DNA of 64,000 nt from contig CM114274.1 in the NCBI GenBank assembly GCA_050084515.1, positions 41,850,001 to 41,914,000 of the forward strand, given 5' to 3'. Both the position numbers and the translations under genes were made by a program. Source of the stretch: Blasia pusilla. Taxonomy: Eukaryota > Marchantiophyta > Marchantiopsida > Blasiales. The notes beneath the pieces are model-generated. The model was not told the origin of the DNA. It made no database searches and worked only from the letters and a program-made list of their open reading frames with translations. Below are positions 57,171-64,000 of the stretch, in pieces (position 1 is the first letter of the stretch; every line of letters starts with the position of its first letter).

Positions 57171-57767
57171 TCCAAAGTCAGTAATTGAAAATGTTCTCAA
57201 GGCGACTTCTTTAGTTTCGACATTGTTTCCAAGCGTGGTGATTTCTGAGATGGACCACTCCTCGTCTCTTTGCCGTTCGCCCGAGCACAATTTCCAGTGT
57301 TCAAGATCCAGGATCCTGTGGATCCATGCTCGATGGGTCTGACTTAGAAAGTTTGAACAATTCCCCGGAATTTACATGCAAGACAGTACCCCATACGGGA
57401 GGAAGGGAAAAGTCGCCGACCACTGATGCAAACGCTCATCGAGCTCTGCTCAAGGCCGGGTGACTTGGTGTTCAACTTAGTGGGACTTTCAGGGCAAGTA
57501 TCAAAGGCGCTGGCGAGTGGCAGAATATTCTCGCCTCGAGGAAGGCGAGGCTGTTTGACCTTTGCAAGGAGGCAAAGCGAATCGAAAGGCTCGTTGGGCG
57601 TACAACTCTCCACAAGCCGAGCTCGAGTTCTGAGCCACCCTTGGTAGTGACTCCATCGTCACTTCCAACGATTCCCAAAATCGGAGGGCAAGGCGAAAGT
57701 GATTTTGCAAGAGCTCTCGGACAATGACGATTGAGTTCAAAGAACTCAACGACCCAGCTTGACTGCA

Positions 57768-58950
57768 GCGTTTGGAGTAGGGAGTTTTTTGATAATGAGG
57801 CAAAAGATTTCATAAAATAGATCAAATGTACAGTTCCGAGATTTTTTCGGATGATATAAAGCAGAAGATTTTTTTGATCGATGGTGGTGCTTGTAAATGT
57901 TTGCTGATCATTTTTTCTTTTCGAATATGATCGTCCATGTACTCCACAGACTTCTACTTTGCAACCCGTCGGATTTCTCCTGCTTGCAACTTTCACTTTA
58001 TGACCACTACAACCTGTCGGATTTCTCCTCCTTGCAACTTTTCGCTTTTTGACCACTGCACCCTTTTTACCACCTCCAGGCAACCTGTCTAATTCCGACA
58101 GGTTGCCTGATCGGACCCTTTCCCTGTTGGTCCAACTTAAGAGGCAGTCTGGCGGGCTTCTTCCCTTGCCACCTTCCCCTCAACTCGTAAAGGCAGGCGT
58201 AGGCTTCTTTTCTTCTCTCACACGTGTTGGATTCCTTCTACCTGTGCGGTTGCCATAGTGGTATTACCGGGGGCGGAGCGGATATTGATCTTTGGATGGG
58301 TGTCACATTGCAGAGCGTACAAGGTATCTTTGCCGAGGAAGGCGGTGGGACTCGAGACAAGTTACATGGGACCGTTATGGTGTACCTAGGGGGGCCAAGG
58401 CTCTCGGGTCGCCAACATTTTTATCCCGTCTACAATCGACAGGAGGAGCCACTTGAATCAGGACATTCCTTTGGTACATCACCGAGGAGAGTTAGGAGTA
58501 AATTTGTAGATGACGAGCCTGAAGAAATCATAGACTAGGTGAAATGTACATTTCGAGGTTCCTTCAGAGGTAATAAAGGGCGATATTTTTCAACCCATAA
58601 TGGTGTTTGTAAAAGTGTGTTGGAATATTTTTTGGACTTGTGGATTGTGTTCTTTTAGCTACTCATACATTACAATTTTGCAACCCGTATGATTCCGACG
58701 GGTTGCAACTTTTTGCTTTTTGCCCATTGCAACTTTTTAACCATTTCCAGGCAAGCTGTCGGATTCCGACAGGTTGACTGCTTGAGTGATCGGACTCTTT
58801 CCCTGTGAGACCAACTTCTGACGCATTGTGGCGGGCTTCTTAACTTTTGGCTTGTTCCCCTACATTCATCCAACCAGTTGTAGGCTTCTTTTCTTATCTA
58901 AGATGTGCAGGATTCCTACTACCTGTCGGATTGCCATTTCGGATTCCCAA
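57768..58950. repeat. Long inverted arm, right (pairs with 45,400-46,490)
   Basis: Begins 33 bp after the stop of gene 2 copy A with GCTTGACTGCAG and the last exon-like REFFDNEAKDFIK in sense orientation. It has two subunits: 57,775-58,230 and, after the conserved arm frame, 58,490-58,930. It is the mirror of the left arm, which lies beyond the transposase gene. Confidence 0.65.
58224..58538 (+). CDS. Conserved transposon arm frame (right), unknown function
   Basis: An open frame of 104 codons reading MLDSFYLCGCHSGITGGGAD, LQSVQGIFAEEGGGTRDKLH, GTVMVYLGGPRLSGRQHFYP and ending RSKFVDDEPEEIID. It parallels the minus-strand frame in the left arm (45,787-46,095), which is broken once. Both end in an acidic tail and stop at the same place. 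An upstream intron (AG near 58,220) may join it to other exons. Function is unknown; I recognise no domain. Confidence 0.4.
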   Translation: MLDSFYLCGCHSGITGGGADIDLWMGVTLQSVQGIFAEEGGGTRDKLHGTVMVYLGGPRLSGRQHFYPVYNRQEEPLESGHSFGTSPRRVRSKFVDDEPEEIID

Positions 58951-59490
58951 CCCGTTAGATCGTCGTGGGTGCAGGGTGGAAGAAAATCACTTCTAAAAAT
59001 CTTTCCTTTCTTATGGTGAGCTTTCTTACGTGTTGGGAGGGGTGCAGCTTCTCGGTTTCTCAGCCTTAGGATCTCATTTGTTCACATTTCAGAAAGTTGG
59101 TCTTGAGCAGACACCATTCATAACCGACAGAAAGTTGGTTATGGGGCAATTTAGGGGAGGCCATGATGCAGGCAACAATCCCTGCAAAAAGAGAGGTACC
59201 CATCCGGGTGGTCCTCCAACAAAAATACTCCGGGCACTGCTTTTTGTTGACCGAGACAGGGAATGTTAAGAAACTTAGGCTCACATGGAGAGTGATGGAA
59301 AAATGTTTAGGGTGGTCTTATGATGTCTCCTTTTTTCTCGCCCCCATGAAAGAGGAGGTTTTTTTAGGGCCAAATTTGGACCACTAAATACTCTCTTCTA
59401 AAGATTTCCTGAATTTTAAAGCAAACAAAAATTTCAAATATGTCAAAAAGTTTTGAAGAGAGGAGGCGGATTTGGTCTTTTTTTTTTAAG
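58950..59490. other. Spacer between transposon copies A and B
   Basis: Open frames of 60-80 codons on both strands (for example 59,030-59,269 plus; 59,066-59,284 minus) show no family features. The A-run/T-run and a CTCTTCC-rich tract near 59,490-59,545 resemble the tract beside the left arm (46,505-46,550). Confidence 0.4.
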
Positions 59491-59585
59491 AGAGACTCTC
59501 CTCTCTTCCTCTCTTCCTCTCCTCTCTTACTCTCTCCTGTCAAAATACCAGCCCCCGTCAAGTTGGGTCGTTGAGTTCTTTGAAC

Positions 59586-62125
59586 TCACTCGTCATCGTC
59601 CGAGAGCTCTTGCAAAATTACTTTCGGCCTTGCCCTCCCGATTTTTGGAATCGTTGGAAGTGACGATGGAGTCACTACCAAGGGTGGGTCTGGAACCGGA
59701 GCTCTCGGCTTCAGTGGAGAGTTGTACGCCCCAACGAGCCTTTTGTATTCTGCCTTTGCCTCCTTGCAAAGGTCAAACAGTTCCTGCCTTCCCTTGAGGC
59801 AGAGAATGTTCTTGGCACTCTGCCAAGCGCCTTTGATACTTGCCCTTGAAAGTCCCACTAAGTCGAACACCAAGTCACCCGGCCTTGAGCAGAGCTCGAT
59901 GAGCGTTTGCATCAAGGCTGGCGACTTTTCCCTTCCTCCCAGAAGTGGGGTACTGTCTTGCATGTAAATTCCTGGGGGGAAATTGTACAAACTATCTAAG
60001 TTGTACCCATCTGAGCATGGATCCACAAGATCCTGGATCTTGAACACCTGGAAATTGTGCTCGGGCCAAACGAAGCAGTACACGTAGGAGTGGTCCATCT
60101 GTAAATAAGCACGTTGGAAACCATGTCAGCAACCAAAGAAGTCGGCTTGAGAACATTTTCAATTACTAACTTTGGATCAACCTGTGGGAGTCCGACGGGT
60201 TGTTTTATCCCGGACCAACCCGTCGCCTTCCGACGGGTTGGTCAGGGACTAAAACAACCGTTGGCTCGTTGTTTGTCGTGATCAACCCGTCGAATGCGAC
60301 GGGTTTGTCGTTTAGAGCAGCCCATGCTCGCTGAGAGCAACCCGCCGCTATCGCAGGTTGCGACTTTCGAAACACAGGGAAAAACCAAAAGCAACTGCAA
60401 CCCGTCGGGTTCCGACGGGTTGCAGGTACACCACGGTTTTCCCTGTGTATGCGGGAAAGATGCAACCCGTCGGAAATCGACGGGTTGCTCTCAACCGAGC
60501 ATGGGCTGCTCTAAGCCAGCAACCCGTCGCCTTCCGACGGGTTGCTCACGGACAAAAAAAACGGAGATTGACACTCATTATACTCCCTCAACGGAGATAA
60601 ACACCCATTATACACATCATTAAAATATAATTGAGATTATAGTAAAGGAATTGAGCCTTACCCGAATCTGACTCGTCGCGGATCAGAGTGGGTACTCGTT
60701 TTTTATGATCCACGATTACGCCGTCCTCCTCTTGACGCACTGGAGGTTGAAGAGCTCGTCCTCGCTCCCTCCAATCAACACCAAGAAGCAGCCCCTGTCA
60801 CTCAGATAGGCGTCTGCAAAGGAGAACAATAAGCGCAATTTGGTCATAAGAGAGCGGCACATTCCACTCAGGAACCTCGTCCGACGGATTCTCGCCCCAA
60901 AGTCGCAACCCCAAGGGCAGAGCAGCGATCAAGAGATCCACCGCAACCTCTTCGACCACTCCATTCACCGTCCAGGCAGCGTGCCCGTTTCGTTGGAGCT
61001 TCCGTCCCAGCGTTGCCAATTTATCGATGGCTGGTGTCGACGCTTGAGAACTGAAGCTCTTCAGCTCATCCAGTAAAGGAGTGAACTGAAGGAGGACGCT
61101 TGTCCGGGTCGTTGTTTGTCTGTGTCTTCCCAAGGATGATGGACTGTATTCTCCTTGGGACAACCCTGGCACCTCTCGCTTCCGCTTCTCCCGAGTCTGC
61201 GGACGGCTTGTTCAGCCATGCTCGTCGTAAGGCTGAACATAGAAGGGAGGAAAGCTGTCGACGTAGGATGTTGTCGCCGCCGATTGTTTAAGCTTCGCGA
61301 TGTCCTCGTCGGACTGAATTTGGCGGACGTATTCCATTGTCCACAATCGGCAGAGTGGAATCCTCGGGGCGTTGTGGCCCTCCATGAGTGCCATCTGCTT
61401 TACCACTTGTCAGAACCGGGACAAGATCAATAAGCTACACTGAATTCCCAATGAATTGCAATTCACATAATTCAAAAAACCCAGATCCTCTCTTACCCGC
61501 TCGAAAATGGGGTCGGTTTCTTGACCAGCCAACTTGTCTGAGATAGAAGCTGGAAAATCGACTGGGAACTCGTCGATCTGATAGAGGTCGATGTCCTCCG
61601 CCAGGCTTGGAGACGAGAATGACCGCTCTCCGGCTTCTTTGGCCATGTCCACCATCTCCACGCTGGCGGTCCTCATGACCTCGTCGTCATCGATTTGAAC
61701 TTCTGGCATTTCCACTATGTTGATTGTGTCCCCGGACTTCATGGGGAACATTTCCCGCATCTCAACACTTTTGGTTGGACAGCAGGGCTATCGTCAATGG
61801 CTATCGCTTTTTCCCTCCTCGCTTTAGCCAATTCTACTCTCCTCACCGACGCGTCCAGACGCTTCTTTTCTCTCTTTTCGTCGGTGATCCTTTTCTTCAA
61901 GGCCTGCGATGTCTCAGCCTCTGCATTTTTTTTATCGAGCGCCTCTTGAACACGTCTCGCAAGAAGCACCTAGTTGTGCATCTCCGCTTCCCTTTCCCGC
62001 TCCTCGATTTCCTGCTGCCTAATTTCATTCTCCGAACGAGGCCCAGGAGATGCTGACGCAGGAGTCCTAATGGACTTCGGAGTGAAGCTCCCAGACTTGT
62101 TGGCTTGTGATTTTTTCCCCATCAT
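59586..62125 (-). pseudogene. Transposon gene 2, copy B, internally deleted
   Basis: Minus strand. The start at 62,125 (MMGKKSQANKSGSFTPKSIR) fits copy A. A stop interrupts the coiled coil near 61,972, after which LLARRVQEALDKKNAEAETS continues. A 102-bp intron with GTAAGA...GCAG (61,496-61,395) separates FER from MALMEGHNAPRIPLCRLWTM. The reading then jumps within the ParB-like segment (after FPPFYVQPYDEHG, 61,212) directly to the late region (RPQTREKRKREVPG, near 61,190). This is a deletion of about 2.5 kb relative to copy A that removes the WDGNH half of the ParB-like domain. VDLLIAALPLGLRLWGENP replaces the DLPS motif. The last exon (60,098-59,586) reads SPALMQTLIELCSRPGDLVF and DLVGLSRASIKGAW, the best-preserved motif I-like part, and ends LQELSDDDE. 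Confidence 0.6.
60178..60548. repeat. Palindrome array inside the last intron of gene 2, copy B
   Basis: Seven palindromes near 60,180, 60,220, 60,282, 60,338, 60,397, 60,462 and 60,519. Several are near-perfect (CAACCCGTCGGGTTCCGACG and partner arm). The order matches the copy A array at 56,800-57,170 in reverse. Confidence 0.9.
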
Positions 62126-62327
62126 TTTTTCCGGAAATGCCTCCACCTATGTCCACGATGAATCCCTTGATCAATCGCCTTGCTGATGTCGAGATGGGTA
62201 GCTCCAATCGCCTTGATGGGTAGCTTGAATCGTCTCGCGATCGTTCAGTCAAACCGTCTCGCTCTCGTTTGGTCGAACCATCTCGCTCTCGTTCCCTCCT
62301 ATCGACTCGCGATGTGTCACCGGAGGC

Positions 62328-62490
62328 ATGCAAACCGTCTGTTCCCGACGAGTTCCGCGGGTGCCTCACCTATTTGCCCAAAGACGGCGAGGCGTGCAAC
62401 CCATCGCCCTCCAACGGGTTGCGCAAGGGCCACGCCTTGTGGTGCTTACATGAAGTGTGCAGCCAATCGGACTCCGACGACGGGTTGACG
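62328..62490. repeat. Shortened intergenic palindrome array, copy B
   Basis: Only about three palindromes remain (near 62,331, 62,396 and 62,458). They match the copy A units at 51,984, 52,050 and 52,102, including GAGTTCCGCGGGTGCCTC and CTCCAACGGGTTGCGCAAGG, so the rest of the array is absent here. Confidence 0.8.
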
Positions 62491-62536
62491 ATTTCTTCTC
62501 CAAATTGGAACCATCTTCGTATCCAAAGATGTTAGG

Positions 62537-64000
62537 GTGGACGGTAGGGAAAACATAATAGGTGAGACGGTCCAGCCAGTGACCTCAGACCGTAAAGTAT
62601 GGAATCTCCTACCTCTAGCAAATGGTCAATACAGAGTTTACGGCCTGCCCCTGAATTCGTTTGTTTCCCAAGTAGACGGTCTAGAATTTCCTAGTGCTCC
62701 GAGCTCTACGTTGGCAACTCCAAGCTCTGCAGATTCGGCTTCGACTCCAACTTCGCACGCTTGTAACAATGTTGTTCTTCCTGAAGAGATTCCGGATGTT
62801 ATCAACCTCAGTGGATCTGTCGGATACCAATCGGGCCCTCTGTCCGCCTACTCGTTCCTCTTGTGAGTATCAGGCAATAGTTTGCTTTCGTCTCTGGCAT
62901 TGAAAATGTTCAAGCACATTCTTGTCGACAAAAAAGCTGCCGCCCACGTACGATGGTAATTGCATTTTTGAGTTGCCTCCACTTTTTTCCTCTGCTCAAA
63001 AGAAGGATGGAGGGGCGCTGAAGGGTATGGGACGGGAGAAAGTTTGATTGTCATCGATGGTGCAGGCTTCAACGGGCTAGTGCTTCCATTCCAGATGGTC
63101 CTTGGATTGTCTCCCGCCGCCAATGCATGGGAGCCTTGGAGTGTAGAAGTCCAGCATGCCCGTATCTAGAGCGCAACGGGCGAGTCAATACGTCGCAATT
63201 CCCTCCCAAGAATGCAGAAACTCCATACGAGGTTGGTGCCACCATACCACCGGGAGGCCATCGATGTCCTCATTGTCAGGCATCGCCCTTCTACGTTGGA
63301 GCGTGTCCTGCATACATATCATTCCACGACTTGGGCTCCACGTCAGAGTATACAAGGTTGGCTGTCCATGTTGGCTCCCACACTCATCCTATGACGGATG
63401 CAATTCAAAGACACATCAAGGAGGATGTGGCGAAGAAAGTAGCCGAGGTCTACAGAAACTCTCCGGGTTCAAAGCCCAGAGTGATCAAGCTCACAACGGC
63501 ATCACAAATTTGTGAACAATTGCTTGGAATCCCTGGACAGGGCGAGATCACGGCGGTTGAGGAGAAACAACTCTGGGAAAACTTCGCATTTCTCGCTGAT
63601 CGTGAATGCTTCCGGAATTTGCTACATCAAATACGAGTTCTGGATGGAAAGACGGCCAAAATGGATGTCATTGCGAGAATCAAGGCCAACTCCAGATTTC
63701 CATTCATTCAGAGATGGCAGTTCATGGGCCAAGGAGGCGAGGGATCCAGGGCCTCTGTCTTCAAAATGTCAACGACAGGTCCGTCAAGTGGCCTCCATCT
63801 TATAGATCAAATGAGGGAAGGGGAAGATCTTTACGGCAGCTAAGTAAGCTTTGATATTTGCTACAGAGTGCTGAACGGATGGTTGACGATGGGTGCTTAC
63901 GTTTATGACCATGTGGAGAAGGGACTCAAAACTATATTTGTCTGTGAAGTAAAGGCAGAAGACGTTGGCAGTTTGAAGATGTGCTGGTTACTCTTATCGG
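62537..64000 (+). pseudogene. MULE-like transposase gene, copy B, cut by the window edge
   Basis: The N-terminal exon 62,537-62,866 is Ser/Pro-rich (FVSQVDGLEFPSAPSSTLAT). MFKHILVDK follows near 62,910, then frame changes. From 63,127 a 238-codon frame holds the Cys/His module (ECRSPACPYLERN, GGHRCPHCQASPFYVGACPA, AVHVGSHTHPM) and a helical region (EDVAKKVAEVYRNSPG, ICEQLLGIPGQGEITAVEEK) up to 63,843. Another frame then reads MGAYVYDHVEKGLKTIFVCE, probably the strand carrying the first catalytic Asp of a MULE-type DDE core, and runs to the edge. This copy is better preserved in this part than copy A and is in opposite orientation. Relation to MULE transposases is by domain order and motifs, not by search. 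Confidence 0.65.

Larger units (their letters stand above)
52874..57735 (+). pseudogene. Transposon gene 2, copy A: coiled coil, ParB-like domain, degenerate beta-class methylase region
   Basis: From the ATG at 52,874: a basic start (MTRKKSQANKLGSFTPKS), a long charged coiled coil (residues about 35-115), then an acidic linker to FER at 53,503. The next exon, from 53,518, has NAPRIPLCRLRTIEYVREIQ, then FFIWDGNHTFMAWTKFAEE (DGNH at 53,830-53,841), as in ParB/Srx-type domains, and ends at a GTGAGT donor (53,979). A palindrome-filled intron follows, then broken exons: a DVDL-like acidic region near 55,770-55,950 (MSDWEVENCPIWIDFNDLED), VDLLIADLPSGLRLW with DLPS at 56,450-56,461 where methylases have DPPY, and after another palindrome intron an exon at about 57,250-57,735 with PGDLVFNLVGLSG, resembling the SAM-binding motif I. 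Motif IV before motif I is the beta-class order. A 14-nt intron relic at 53,504-53,517 and other frame breaks disable it. Confidence 0.6.

Overview
The window looks like nuclear DNA of a land plant, most likely a seed-free lineage (bryophyte, lycophyte or fern). This is an inference: the host genes have GT-AG introns and belong to plant families (STIG1 proteins, carbonyl-reductase-like SDRs), and the rest is mostly decayed retroelements and DNA transposons in long gene-poor stretches. No rRNA, tRNA or CRISPR was recognised. The species cannot be fixed from the sequence.

Layout. 1-516: end of a CACTA transposase (minus). About 1.1-2.9 kb: decayed gene fragments, a (GA)n tract and short duplications. 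About 2.9-12.1 kb: a Ty3/gypsy-like polyprotein element with gag, a zinc knuckle, a protease, then an unusual C5 cytosine DNA methyltransferase (MTase) domain placed between protease and reverse transcriptase, then RT and RNase H. A 1.27-kb LTR-like insertion splits the MTase exactly before its catalytic WPCQ motif. 12.2-24 kb: tandem repeats, CCCGC-rich repeats, a LINE fragment and AT-rich DNA without recognised genes. 24.1-33.5 kb (minus): an apparently intact three-exon SDR gene (298 codons with stop) followed by two decayed relatives. 34.2-39.45 kb: a large inverted repeat whose arms each carry a complete 174-aa STIG1-type secreted cysteine-rich gene. 39.7-44.2 kb: two copies of a non-LTR retroelement of the restriction-like-endonuclease type.

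45.4-64 kb is the most unusual part: two copies (A, 45.4-58.9 kb; B, 59.5 kb to beyond the window) of a large DNA transposon. Each has two divergent genes. One encodes a MULE-like transposase with an N-terminal Cys/His region and a SWIM zinc finger. The other encodes a protein with a coiled coil, a ParB-like domain and a permuted, degenerate beta-class DNA-methylase-like region. The intergenic region and several introns are filled with 27-bp imperfect palindromes (core CAACCCGTCGG / CCGACGGGTTG) at roughly 50-67 bp spacing. The ParB-like protein and the parS-like palindromes suggest, as a hypothesis, that the element binds its own DNA in a sequence-specific way. Both copies carry disabling changes.

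The genes thus fall into two host groups (the SDR cluster and the STIG1 pair) set among mobile elements, two of which carry DNA-methyltransferase-related domains of different origin.
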